Part shown: piece after piece, positions 34,731 to 42,870 of the stretch
How positions within the stretch are numbered: the first letter of the stretch is position 1
How the letters are laid out: every line of letters starts with the position of its first letter
Assembly (NCBI RefSeq): GCF_038446955.1
Contig: NZ_CP151803.1
Coordinates: forward strand, 7,254,001 to 7,318,000
Direction of reading: 5' to 3'
Length of the DNA: 64,000 nt
DNA from: Pedobacter sp. FW305-3-2-15-E-R2A2
GTDB lineage: Bacteria; Bacteroidota; Bacteroidia; Sphingobacteriales; Sphingobacteriaceae
Translations under genes and position numbers: made by a program
Notes under the pieces: model-generated
What the model was told of the DNA's origin: nothing
The model's input: only the letters and a program-made list of their open reading frames with translations
The model's database searches: none

Positions 34731-35408
34731 TTAGAGATCGATTGTTGCTCCGATTGCAGGGAGTAACAAGATTTTATTTTCTCTTTGGAATTTGGCAATC
34801 GCTTCTTTGGTGTCGATTTCTATGACCGGGAAGGTATTGTAATGCACCCCGATTACTTTATCACAGTCAAAATATTTAGTCGCAATCAGGGCGTCGTCTA
34901 CGTCCATCGTGTAATTTCCGCCGATAGGCAGAATGGCATAATCCAGGTTATAAAGTTCTGCAAGGAGTTTCATTTCGATCGTTAATGAGGTATCTCCTGC
35001 GAAGTAAATGGACTTTCCGGCAGTTTCCAGAACGAAGCCAGCAGGATTTCCTCCATAGCTTCCATCCGGCATAGAGCTGGAATGGGCCGCCCAAACCATT
35101 CTTAGTTTCCCGAAGTCGAACTTCTGAGGGCCATAATTCATGGAGTGCACATTGGTTACACCTTGTGTTTCTGCCCAATGAACAACCTCTGGCATGGCGA
35201 TTACCAATGCGTTGGTTTGTTTTGCGATCGTTACCAGATCGGCAACATGATCACCATGACCATGGCTTACCAGGATATAATCGGCCTCAATGGTACTGAT
35301 GTCGATATGTTTGGCAAGTGTATTTGGAGTGATAAAAGGATCGAAAAGAAACTTTTTGCCATCTGCTTCCAGCAGGAAGCAGGATTGTCCATAATAGGTA
35401 TACTTCAT
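34731..35408 (-). CDS. UPF0173 metal-dependent hydrolase (metallo-beta-lactamase fold)
   Basis: The 225-residue protein carries SHGHGDHVADL (HxHxDH, residues 49-54), the two-metal site of the beta-lactamase superfamily, with further ligands in VYFAGDTSLTIEM and the C-terminal GVHYNTFP. Family members are uncharacterised hydrolases related to lactonases. It is 24 bases downstream of ybaB on the same strand, so a common transcript is likely. Confidence 0.9.
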   Translation of the reverse strand: MKYTYYGQSCFLLEADGKKFLFDPFITPNTLAKHIDISTIEADYILVSHGHGDHVADLVTIAKQTNALVIAMPEVVHWAETQGVTNVHSMNYGPQKFDFGKLRMVWAAHSSSMPDGSYGGNPAGFVLETAGKSIYFAGDTSLTIEMKLLAELYNLDYAILPIGGNYTMDVDDALIATKYFDCDKVIGVHYNTFPVIEIDTKEAIAKFQRENKILLLPAIGATIDL

Positions 35409-35432
35409 GATGATGAGAATTAAGATTTAAAA

Positions 35433-35738
35433 CTATTGACCGAACATTCCGCCAAGGCCACCTAGCATGTCTTTTGTTGCAGCCTGCATTTCTGTTGCAG
35501 AAACGATATCTGCCTGAGCAAGGGCCTTGTTGATGGCAGTAAGCAGGAGTTCTTCCACTTCTTCTTTGTCGGCTTGTTTGTAGAATTCTTCTTCAATCTC
35601 AATAGCAGTAATGGCTTTGTTTGCAGTAGCAGTAACGCGGATTGCACCACCTTCTACTTCAGCAAATACGGATACTGTATCTAATCTCTTTTTTATTTCA
35701 TCGGCCTTTTGTTGTGCGGCCATTAATTTATCGAACAT
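35433..35738 (-). CDS. ybaB: YbaB/EbfC nucleoid-associated protein
   Basis: The 101-residue protein has the family pattern: N-terminal helix MFDKLMAAQQKADEIKK, a central beta-strand segment VEGGAIRVTATAN and a C-terminal helix. YbaB proteins are dimers that bind DNA and often sit next to recR or dnaX; neither is present here. It is separated by about 140 bases from the upstream DUF4394 gene, with a terminator between. Confidence 0.92.
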   Translation of the reverse strand: MFDKLMAAQQKADEIKKRLDTVSVFAEVEGGAIRVTATANKAITAIEIEEEFYKQADKEEVEELLLTAINKALAQADIVSATEMQAATKDMLGGLGGMFGQ

Positions 35739-35821
35739 AATTTGTCTTTGTTACTTGTTATAAGATTAAACGAAATTAAGGCAAATTGGTTTAAAGAAAT
35801 AAAATTGTTAAAAGATTTATA

Positions 35822-35854
35822 CTTAAAAAGCCATATCCCGAAGGACATGGCTTT
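35822..35854 (-). terminator. Terminator of the DUF4394 gene
   Basis: AAAGCCAT (35827-35834) pairs with ATGGCTTT (35847-35854), with a further TCC/GGA inside, and the minus strand runs on into TTTTTAAG. Confidence 0.75.
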
Positions 35855-35877
35855 GCTCATAAGCAGGTGAAAATGAA

Positions 35878-37416
35878 TTATAGTCCTAAGCCGACAGTCA
35901 TTGCGGTAGTTGTTTTGGAAAAATCTCCAATAGCAGTGGCAACGCCGGTATTTAGGTTAATGGTGTATATTTTATGGAGGCCCCCAACGGTAAGGATTGC
36001 GTAGGCGGTTCCTGAAGCGCTTCCAATGTCAAAACCGTTTGTGCTTTCAGCATTTACACCCAGGCTTCCGACTTCCACTAAAGTGCCGTCATTTGGAGGC
36101 ATTTGTTTGTAGAGCTTATCTGTTGCATGGTCGATGTCGAATAGGACCGTTTCTGTAGCGCCCTTAAAATTATTCGTGTAGGCTGCGGCACTTATAGCAG
36201 GGCTTCCTGGTTTCAGAATTCCATCTACAGCTACTACAGCGCCTGTTTCTGGATGCAGTCTAAGGTTCTGGCCGGTATTGCTGACGATGCGGATGCGGTC
36301 TACGGTAGGGTTGAAATCAAATCCAAAGCTACTGCCCAGAAGGGCTGTGGTTAACGTTCCGGCGCCAACTGATGTCAGGGCTCCTGTTGCTGCGTTGATC
36401 GTATATAAGCGACTTAGGCTTCCCAAGGCATAAATTTGTCCGTTTGCAGGTCTGAAGTCGATTCCTACTATACTTTCTGATGCAGCCAGACCAGTAATTG
36501 GTTTAGTTACTACAGTGGCTGGGCTCATGGGGTTAAAGATTAAAAAGTTGTTGGCGTTGTCTACAGCGTAAGCTACCGGATCTGTAGGGATGGCAATTCC
36601 TTCAATTGGGGTCGATATTGGGAATTTTCCTGTCAGGGTTGCTTTTCCTGTTTCCAGACTGATGGTATAAATGTTGGAAAGGCCATTTGTTGTCCCTGCG
36701 GCAAGGGCTTTGGTGTTGTCCGGAGAGATGTCGAAGCTGCTGCTGCTGCCGATTTCTACACCAAGACTGCCAATCTCGATTAGTTTTCCGTCGTTTGGAG
36801 GATCCTGTTTATATAGCTTTTTTGTGCTGATGTCAATATCGAAGAGGGTTGTTGATGATGCACCAGCTTTACTATTGGTATAAGCGGCGCCAGATACTAC
36901 TGCATTGCTTACTCCATTGATGTTTCCATCAGTAGCCACTACTGCACCTGTTTCCGGATGTATTCTTAAATTTTGTCCGGTATTGGTAATTAACCTGATC
37001 CGATCTACAGTTGGGTTAAAGTCTATGCTCGCTGTCGTACCGGCAAGTGTCGGACTGAATCCAGTTCCAATTGCTCTCGCAGCACCATTTAACCGGATAA
37101 CATATAGTTTGCTGGCATTGCTGACCCCATATAGTTCTCCTGTGGCAGGACGAAAATCAATACTTAATATTTTTTCAGTTCCCGGTAATCCGGAGATGGA
37201 GACAGAAGAAATGGATTTACTGACATCCTTGGCGTTGAACTTTAAAAGAGTATTATTGGATAAAGCATAGAACTCCAGATCGGGGCCAGATAAAGGAACT
37301 TCCGGGTCCGGGTTATTATTTCTGTCTTTTTTACAGGAGCTGATGATAGTGCTGAGCAGGAGGAGGACCAAAAGAAGTTTCGGCAAGCGGGATCCCCGTA
37401 AGTCAAGGTTTTTCAT
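35878..37416 (-). CDS. Lipoprotein with two tandem DUF4394 domains
   Basis: The 512-residue protein has a lipoprotein signal (IISSC, Cys about 28) and two similar halves of about 230 residues (about 50-280 and 285-512). Each half repeats the same landmarks: IDFRPATGELYGVSNASKLY / VDFRPANGQIYALGSLSRLY-like, DFNPTVDRIR and TGQNLRLHPETGAVVA. This looks like an internal duplication making a beta-propeller. Function is unknown. Codons 3-7 form one arm of a perfect 13-bp inverted repeat around the start. Confidence 0.88.
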   Translation of the reverse strand: MKNLDLRGSRLPKLLLVLLLLSTIISSCKKDRNNNPDPEVPLSGPDLEFYALSNNTLLKFNAKDVSKSISSVSISGLPGTEKILSIDFRPATGELYGVSNASKLYVIRLNGAARAIGTGFSPTLAGTTASIDFNPTVDRIRLITNTGQNLRIHPETGAVVATDGNINGVSNAVVSGAAYTNSKAGASSTTLFDIDISTKKLYKQDPPNDGKLIEIGSLGVEIGSSSSFDISPDNTKALAAGTTNGLSNIYTISLETGKATLTGKFPISTPIEGIAIPTDPVAYAVDNANNFLIFNPMSPATVVTKPITGLAASESIVGIDFRPANGQIYALGSLSRLYTINAATGALTSVGAGTLTTALLGSSFGFDFNPTVDRIRIVSNTGQNLRLHPETGAVVAVDGILKPGSPAISAAAYTNNFKGATETVLFDIDHATDKLYKQMPPNDGTLVEVGSLGVNAESTNGFDIGSASGTAYAILTVGGLHKIYTINLNTGVATAIGDFSKTTTAMTVGLGL

Positions 37417-37453
37417 AGGTAGGCGTTTTAGTTAGGAATTACCTTGACTTACG
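37397..37453 (-). promoter_or_regulatory. Perfect 13-bp inverted repeat around the DUF4394 start codon
   Basis: CGTAAGTCAAGGT (37397-37409) and ACCTTGACTTACG (37441-37453) are exact reverse complements, 31 bases apart. One arm lies in codons 3-7 of the DUF4394 gene, the other just past the stop of the upstream OYE gene, so the ATG (37416-37414) is in the loop. Transcribed as RNA, this would form a stable hairpin at the translation start. Confidence 0.7.
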
Positions 37454-37460
37454 AAATCTT

Positions 37461-38540
37461 TTACTGTCTGGTTTTTCTGGGTTTCGCCCTTTCGTATTGT
37501 TCAGGCCAGAGAATGTCTTCTTCCAGTTCCTGTGCAGCGTGTAAGGGAAAATAAGGGTCTCTAAGCAGTTCTCTGGCCAGAAAAATGAGGTCTGCCTGTT
37601 GCTTTTGCAGGATTTCTTCCGCCTGTTGTGCTTCTGTAATCAGGCCGACCGCTCCCGTGAGGACACCTGTCTCCTGTTTTATCGATGCCGCAAAAGGAAC
37701 CTGGTAACCCGCAGATACCGGGATTTGCTGCTGAACAGCCAGTCCGCCGGAGGAGCAGTCAATCAGGTCAACACCTTTTTCCTTCAGGATTTTTGAAAGG
37801 AGAATGGAATCCATGGGTGTCCATCCGCCTTCTGCCCAGTCGGTGGCGGAGATGCGGACAAATAATGGCTGGTCGGCAGGCCATACTTGCTGAACATTTT
37901 CGATGACTTCCAGGAGGAGGCGGATCCTGTTTTCAAAAGATCCTCCATATAGATCATTTCTTTGATTGCTTAAAGGAGAAAGAAATTGATGGATCAGGTA
38001 CCCATGGGCCGCATGAATTTCTATCACCTGATATCCGGCTTTCCAGGCTCTTTTTGCGGCAGCTTTAAAATCTGATTTGACTTTTTCTATACCAGAGCCG
38101 TCCAGGGCAAAAGGTGCTTCATCACCTTCATGAAAGGGGATCGGACTGGGAGCGAAGGATTTATAGCCGCCTTCTTTTTCTGGATTTTGGCGGCCGCCTT
38201 TCCAGGGCGCAAGGAAACTGGCTTTTCTTCCGGCATGTGCCAACTGTATCCCTGCAACAGCACCATTTGCCTGTATAAAAGTGGTGATTCTTTGGAGCAT
38301 AGGAATGTGGTCGTCTGTCCAGATCCCGAGATCTTCGGTCGTAATTCTGCCTTCAGGTGATATGGCACTTGCTTCCTGGATCACCAGGCCGGCACCACCT
38401 ATGGCCCTGCTTCCCAGGTGAACCAGATGCCAGTCGGTCGCAAACCCTTCTTCGGCAGAGTACTGGCACATCGGGGAGACCACAATTCTATTTTTTAAGC
38501 GGACGTTTTTGATTTGTATTGGGGAGAATAAGAGGGACAT
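37461..38540 (-). CDS. Old Yellow Enzyme family NADH:flavin oxidoreductase (YqjM-like)
   Basis: The 359-residue FMN TIM-barrel protein reduces activated C=C bonds. SPMCQYSAEEG (Cys25, equivalent to the redox-tuning Cys of YqjM) and the substrate His pair in IEIHAAHGYLIHQFLSP (about 173-189) identify the thermophilic-like, class III subgroup. Electrophile detoxification is a likely role. It is 44 bases upstream of DUF4394 on the same strand; the two may be co-transcribed through the hairpin. Confidence 0.93.
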   Translation of the reverse strand: MSLLFSPIQIKNVRLKNRIVVSPMCQYSAEEGFATDWHLVHLGSRAIGGAGLVIQEASAISPEGRITTEDLGIWTDDHIPMLQRITTFIQANGAVAGIQLAHAGRKASFLAPWKGGRQNPEKEGGYKSFAPSPIPFHEGDEAPFALDGSGIEKVKSDFKAAAKRAWKAGYQVIEIHAAHGYLIHQFLSPLSNQRNDLYGGSFENRIRLLLEVIENVQQVWPADQPLFVRISATDWAEGGWTPMDSILLSKILKEKGVDLIDCSSGGLAVQQQIPVSAGYQVPFAASIKQETGVLTGAVGLITEAQQAEEILQKQQADLIFLARELLRDPYFPLHAAQELEEDILWPEQYERAKPRKTRQ

Positions 38541-38590
38541 GGTTGTTTTTTATAGAAAAACAACGGTTTGGTGGATTTGTTTCTCCGGCC

Positions 38591-39736
38591 TTATTTCATG
38601 AGGCCCTTATAGAAATCGAGAAACAAGCTGAAAAGGTCTTTATATTCGGTGAAGGGCAGGGTTTTAGCGAGGTCATTAACATCATGATAGGCACTGATTC
38701 CCCCCTGGGTATAAATGAAGAATGCCGGAACTCCTTTTTCTGTGAAAAAATAATGATCGCTGTTGGCTGCTTTGCCTCTTGGGTTTATTTTAACAAGGTA
38801 TTTATTGCTGTCGTTGAGCTGTTGGAGCAACGTGAATTCTTTGGGATGAATACTGGCATTGACAACGGTTATGCCCGTTTCTCCGGTACCTACCATATCC
38901 ACATTGGTCAGGAATTTGATTTTTCCGAGATCAAGCAGTGGGTGTTCCGTGAAATATTTTGATCCTGCAAGGCCATTCTCCTCTCCGGCAAAGCAAATAA
39001 AGGCAATGCTGTAAGGTTGAGGATGCCGGGCATAATGCTGAGCCAGGGTCATTAAAAAGGAGATGCCACTGGCATTGTCGTTGGCTCCGGGGAAGTATAC
39101 CTCCGAGCCCATTCCACCGAGGTGATCGTAATGGGCGCTGAGCAGGAGGATAGAATCTGGTTTTGAGGTTCCTTTTACGATGCCACAGATATTGGCTGCC
39201 TGAAATTCCGGGTTAAATTGATTTTCTATACTTAGTTCGATGGTTTCAGGTTTGCCTGATATGGCCGTTTTGAGAACCTCTATGCCGGTATAATCTGCTT
39301 GCTCCGGAGCAACAGACCAGGTCAGCTTGTCTTTCAGAACGAGGATGATCCGTTTTTCCGGATTGATAAAAGTGATGCTGTCTTTTTGAAATAATTGCCC
39401 TTGTCCGTTCTCACCCTTGCTCTCTGGCATCACGATGAAATCTTTTCCGGGAATCAAAGCCTTTCCATTGAGGCTGAGGGACATCTTGCCGGGAAAGGTA
39501 TTGGCAGGATAGCTGAAAGGTTGTTTAAACGTTTTTCCATCCATCGGGCTTAAGCCGTAAGTTTTAAATGAAGCACTGATAAAATCTGCCGCCTTACTCA
39601 TTCCGTTTTTGGTATATCCCCGGCCCCACATTGTTTTTGAGGTTAGCGTATCCAGCAACGCCCTTGCCGTTTGGATGTCCTGCGATAAAGCGGATGCGCT
39701 AAGTGCCATAAAACAGATCAAGAAGTACTTTCTCAT
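38591..39736 (-). CDS. M28-family zinc aminopeptidase, secreted
   Basis: The 381-residue protein starts with a signal peptide (MRKYFLICFMALSASALSQ). The M28 metal site is recognisable: SAHYDHLGG with its His-Asp near 190-196, GANDNASG near 215, and FAGEENGLAG near 245 carrying the catalytic Glu. It probably acts in the periplasm or outside, removing amino acids from peptides. It is 50 bases upstream of the OYE gene; a shared transcript is possible. Confidence 0.92.
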   Translation of the reverse strand: MRKYFLICFMALSASALSQDIQTARALLDTLTSKTMWGRGYTKNGMSKAADFISASFKTYGLSPMDGKTFKQPFSYPANTFPGKMSLSLNGKALIPGKDFIVMPESKGENGQGQLFQKDSITFINPEKRIILVLKDKLTWSVAPEQADYTGIEVLKTAISGKPETIELSIENQFNPEFQAANICGIVKGTSKPDSILLLSAHYDHLGGMGSEVYFPGANDNASGISFLMTLAQHYARHPQPYSIAFICFAGEENGLAGSKYFTEHPLLDLGKIKFLTNVDMVGTGETGITVVNASIHPKEFTLLQQLNDSNKYLVKINPRGKAANSDHYFFTEKGVPAFFIYTQGGISAYHDVNDLAKTLPFTEYKDLFSLFLDFYKGLMK

Positions 39737-39867
39737 AGGAATGGAAGTGTTTTCCTCATCGGAGGATTCGTTAAATCGTAAATATATAGAATTGAAATCT
39801 GTTGATGATTAAAACAGATGGGTAAAAATCTTGTTATTGGAGGTACTTGTACACTTAAACCCTTTCT
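39737..39867. promoter_or_regulatory. Divergent intergenic region with an operator-like palindrome
   Basis: Between divergent M28 peptidase and oxidoreductase genes, ATCTGTT (39797-39803) is mirrored by AACAGAT (39813-39819) with a 9-base spacer. It could be an operator serving both genes. I could not place -7 elements. Confidence 0.3.
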
Positions 39868-41070
39868 ATGGATATTCGCTCAAATGAGCCGTTTTGGCTG
39901 GTTAAAAATGGATTGTTGCATACTTATCCTTCTCTTAGAGACCATCTGACCTGCGACATCCTTATTGTAGGTAGTGGAATAACAGGGGCTTTGATGGCCC
40001 ATTCATTTATAGAGAAAGGTTACGATACGGTGTTGATTGATAAACGGGAAATCGCGAATGGAAGCAGTTCCGCTACGACTTCCATGTTGCAGTATGAGAT
40101 CGATGTGCCCTTATATGAATTGATCGGGATGATCGGGGAGCAGGGCGCTGTTGCCAGCTATAAAGCCTGTCGGGATTCGATTGACAAGTTAAAGCAACTG
40201 GTTAAGGATATTGATTCACCATGTGGCTTTGAGCAGAAGGATTCTCTTTATTTTGCGAGCAAATCAAAAGATGTTAAATGGCTTAAAAAGGAGTTCGAAG
40301 CCCGTAAGCTTGTTGGATTTGAGGTGAAATGGCTGGAAAAAAAAGAAATTAAAGCAAAGTACGGACTGTTGACGGAGGGAGGGATCTTGTCTACAGATGG
40401 GGGCAGTGTAGATGCTTTTTGTCTGGCCCATGACCTGCTTCATTATAATGCTAAAAAGGGACTTCGTGTTTTTGATAAGACAGAATTGAAAAAAGTGAAA
40501 CATGAGAAAGAGAAGGTCCTGGCGGAGACGGACACAGGTGCAGTCATCACTGCCGGAAAAATAGTCTATTGTACCGGATATGAGACGCAGGCGATGCTTC
40601 CAGAGAAGATTGTAGCCTTGAAGAGTACTTATGCGATGGTTAGTGAGAAGAATAACGCTTTACCTCCATCAATTTCAAGCACCCTGTTCTGGAATACGGA
40701 TGCCCCGTATCTCTATATGAGAACGACTGCTGATGGTCGCTTGCTGGTAGGGGGAGAAGATGAAAACTTTAGGAATGCTTTGCGCAGAGATGCGTTATTG
40801 GGGCGAAAAAAGGATAAGCTGGTCAAGACCGTTAAAAAGTTTTTGCCGGAGCTCAGCTTTATCGAGGATTTCTGCTGGTGTGGTACTTTTGGAGAGACCA
40901 AAGATGGGCTGCCCTATATCGGGGCACATCCAAAGTTCCCGAATTCTTACTTTGTATTGGGTTTTGGAGGCAACGGCATCACCTTTTCTGTGATTGGAAT
41001 GGACATCATTCCTGAAATGATCAAAGGGCGCCCCGGATTATTGTCTCATTATTTCAGGTTTGGCAGGTAA
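39868..41070 (+). CDS. FAD-dependent oxidoreductase of the DAO (glycine/D-amino-acid oxidase) family
   Basis: The 400-residue protein has the dinucleotide-binding G35-S-G37-I-T-G40 followed by an acidic strand end (VLIDKREIANGSSSATT), and the C-terminal FAD motif CWCGTFGETKDGLPYIG. The family oxidises amine C-N bonds. Substrate and partner are not indicated. The following gene begins 140 bases later with its own promoter, so this gene is probably monocistronic. Confidence 0.85.
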   Translation: MDIRSNEPFWLVKNGLLHTYPSLRDHLTCDILIVGSGITGALMAHSFIEKGYDTVLIDKREIANGSSSATTSMLQYEIDVPLYELIGMIGEQGAVASYKACRDSIDKLKQLVKDIDSPCGFEQKDSLYFASKSKDVKWLKKEFEARKLVGFEVKWLEKKEIKAKYGLLTEGGILSTDGGSVDAFCLAHDLLHYNAKKGLRVFDKTELKKVKHEKEKVLAETDTGAVITAGKIVYCTGYETQAMLPEKIVALKSTYAMVSEKNNALPPSISSTLFWNTDAPYLYMRTTADGRLLVGGEDENFRNALRRDALLGRKKDKLVKTVKKFLPELSFIEDFCWCGTFGETKDGLPYIGAHPKFPNSYFVLGFGGNGITFSVIGMDIIPEMIKGRPGLLSHYFRFGR

Positions 41071-41184
41071 TGTGTTGTAAATTAGCTGTTAAGATATTGC
41101 GTTTTAATTTTTTTTACGTGTTTTCTCAGGTGAAAAATTAATGAAGACTTAATATCTTGTGCCGTTATTTTTTAATGTGAAACC

Positions 41185-41192
41185 TATTTTTG
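41185..41192 (+). promoter_or_regulatory. -7 element for the lipoprotein gene
   Basis: TATTTTTG matches TAnnTTTG 18 bases upstream of the ATG at 41211. A TTG at 41157-41159 is 25 bases upstream of it, slightly long for a -33 element. Confidence 0.4.
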
Positions 41193-41210
41193 AATTAAAA
41201 TACCCAAACC

Positions 41211-41777
41211 ATGAACAAGCAATTTTTAAGACTATCAATCGTAGCGTTAGGCATGCTTAGTTTTGCCTCCTGCAAGAACAAAGACAAAAAAACAGGAGAA
41301 ACTGCAGATACTACTGCGCTGACTCAGACCACAGCACCTGCAGCAACGACTACACCTGCGCCTGTAGGGAATGAGCCTTTAAGTTATATCATTACCGCAT
41401 TTCCGGATTCTGCACTTTTGGGTAAGAAAAACGAAGCGCTGGTTAAAATTCTTGAGAGTAAAGCGGTTGCACTACAGGATGCCGATGGAAAAGCCGATGG
41501 GATGGAAGTAACCATAAAGCTGACAGTAACGAATAAAAGTACGGTAGGTAAAGAGACATTTTTCTCTGTTAATTACTCTGATGCAAGGTTACAGCTGGAT
41601 AACAACACTGCTGTCGCCGCGACGAATGGAAGTGGGTCTGCCAATCCTGCACCGGAAACAACCTCTGAAGCGGAGTGGACCTTTAAGGTTCCTGCGAATG
41701 CTAAACCGAAGAAACTGAGTCTCTTTCTGGACCAGACCAGGGTAGCCGTCGACCTCAAGGTCGAAGAAAAGAAATAA
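41211..41777 (+). CDS. Lipoprotein of unknown function
   Basis: The 188-residue protein has a lipoprotein signal (LSFASC, Cys 21), a low-complexity Thr/Ala/Pro linker (about 30-55) and a beta-rich domain reminiscent of a DUF4352-like immunoglobulin fold (VTIKLTVTNKSTVGKETFFSV, near 105-125). I do not recognise a specific family. It has its own promoter and terminator. Confidence 0.8.
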   Translation: MNKQFLRLSIVALGMLSFASCKNKDKKTGETADTTALTQTTAPAATTTPAPVGNEPLSYIITAFPDSALLGKKNEALVKILESKAVALQDADGKADGMEVTIKLTVTNKSTVGKETFFSVNYSDARLQLDNNTAVAATNGSGSANPAPETTSEAEWTFKVPANAKPKKLSLFLDQTRVAVDLKVEEKK

Positions 41778-41781
41778 CCGG

Positions 41782-41814
41782 AAAACCTGCTGTTTACACA
41801 GCAGGTTTTTTTTT
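41782..41814 (+). terminator. Terminator of the lipoprotein gene
   Basis: AAAACCTGCTGT (41782-41793) pairs perfectly with ACAGCAGGTTTT (41798-41809), loop 4, followed by T. Confidence 0.92.
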
Positions 41815-41856
41815 GAACAATTTTTCACCAAATAATGTAAAAAAATAAAAAACATA

Positions 41857-41887
41857 TTGCACAACTCAATATTTATTTAAACCTTTG
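41857..41887 (+). promoter_or_regulatory. Probable promoter of the arg operon
   Basis: TTG (41857-41859) and AACCTTTG (41880-41887) are separated by 20 bases; the -7 element has one mismatch to TAnnTTTG. Transcription would start near 41894, leaving a leader of about 260 bases before the GNAT gene. Confidence 0.5.
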
Positions 41888-41924
41888 CGGCTCAACTATT
41901 TTAAAGAATTATTAGATACAGAAA

Positions 41925-42059
41925 ATGATCAAGCAAATCACACATAAACTTTCTATTTTAGAAGCAAAGAATATTGCTTCCGAAAGTCTGTTTATTGAAC
42001 GCTTGCGACCCGTATTTTTTGTAACCACTAATCGGCAAAATTACACGCCACGGATTTGA
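41925..42059 (+). CDS. Possible 44-residue leader ORF of the arg operon
   Basis: ATG 41925 to TGA 42057-42059 encodes 44 residues (MIKQITHKLSILEAKNIASE... ending NYTPRI) with four Arg in the second half (26, 28, 37, 43). It lies inside the predicted operon leader, about 30 bases past the estimated transcription start. Two small hairpins follow it: CTGAG/CTCAG (42067-42082) and AGAGG/CCTCT (42094-42107). It could be a regulatory leader peptide or a short independent gene; it lacks the run of Arg codons of a textbook attenuator. Confidence 0.4.
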   Translation: MIKQITHKLSILEAKNIASESLFIERLRPVFFVTTNRQNYTPRI

Positions 42060-42152
42060 GTAAACACTGAGCAGCAACTCAGCACATTTCCTTAGAGGAT
42101 TGCCTCTTAAAAAACAATTAATCAGAACATTTATTTTTTCGTTAACCTATTA

Positions 42153-42857
42153 ATGAATATAAACGATTTTATAGTGCAGGTTGCACTTCCTGAACATCGT
42201 GTCTTTGCAGAAGAAATCTGTGAAGAAATGGCCGAATCGGCGAAAGCACGTGGTACAGGTATCGCTAAACGCTCTCCGGAGTACGTTGCAGGTAAAATTT
42301 CCGATGGAAAGTCTGTTATAGCTTTCCATAAAGATGGAACCTGGGCAGGTTTCTGTTATATTGAAACCTGGAGTCATGGACAATTTGTGGCCAACTCTGG
42401 CCTCATTGTTAGTCCGAAGTTCCGAAAGGCGGGACTGGCACATGCCATCAAAGAAAAAATCTTCGAACTTTCCAGACAAAAATATCCAAAGGCAAAAATC
42501 TTTGGTTTGACTACAGGTCTGGCGGTGATGAAGATCAATTCTGATCTTGGCTATGAGCCGGTTACGTATTCAGAGCTTACCCAGGATGAAGATTTTTGGA
42601 AAGGTTGTCAGAGTTGTGTGAACTTTGAAATCCTGACGATGAAAGAGCGGAAAAATTGCATGTGTACGGCAATGCTGTACGATCCTGCAACACAGAAGCA
42701 TGATGTCGCCAAGAAATTTGCAGAAGAACTGGAGAAGAAGCCAAAGTTGTATGAGCGTTTTATGCGCATCAAGCAAAGATTGGTGTTAAAGCCTAAGCCT
42801 TCGGGTAAGGGGGGATTAAAAACCCTGTTATTATTGTTTACATTTTTATTTAAATAG
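42153..42857 (+). CDS. GNAT acyltransferase, likely first enzyme of arginine synthesis
   Basis: The 234-residue protein has the GNAT acyl-CoA fold with ANSGLIVSPKFRKAGLAHAI (about 88-107) as the CoA-binding segment. It opens the arg operon, and no argA or argJ gene is in the window, so it is a good candidate for the glutamate N-acyltransferase. After the fold comes a Cys-bearing part, CQSC near 150 and CMC near 168, that might bind metal or be redox-active, and a hydrophobic C-terminal tail. Substrate and acyl donor (acetyl- or succinyl-CoA) are inferred only. Confidence 0.82.
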   Translation: MNINDFIVQVALPEHRVFAEEICEEMAESAKARGTGIAKRSPEYVAGKISDGKSVIAFHKDGTWAGFCYIETWSHGQFVANSGLIVSPKFRKAGLAHAIKEKIFELSRQKYPKAKIFGLTTGLAVMKINSDLGYEPVTYSELTQDEDFWKGCQSCVNFEILTMKERKNCMCTAMLYDPATQKHDVAKKFAEELEKKPKLYERFMRIKQRLVLKPKPSGKGGLKTLLLLFTFLFK

Positions 42858-42870
42858 CTGTTATTTTAAG

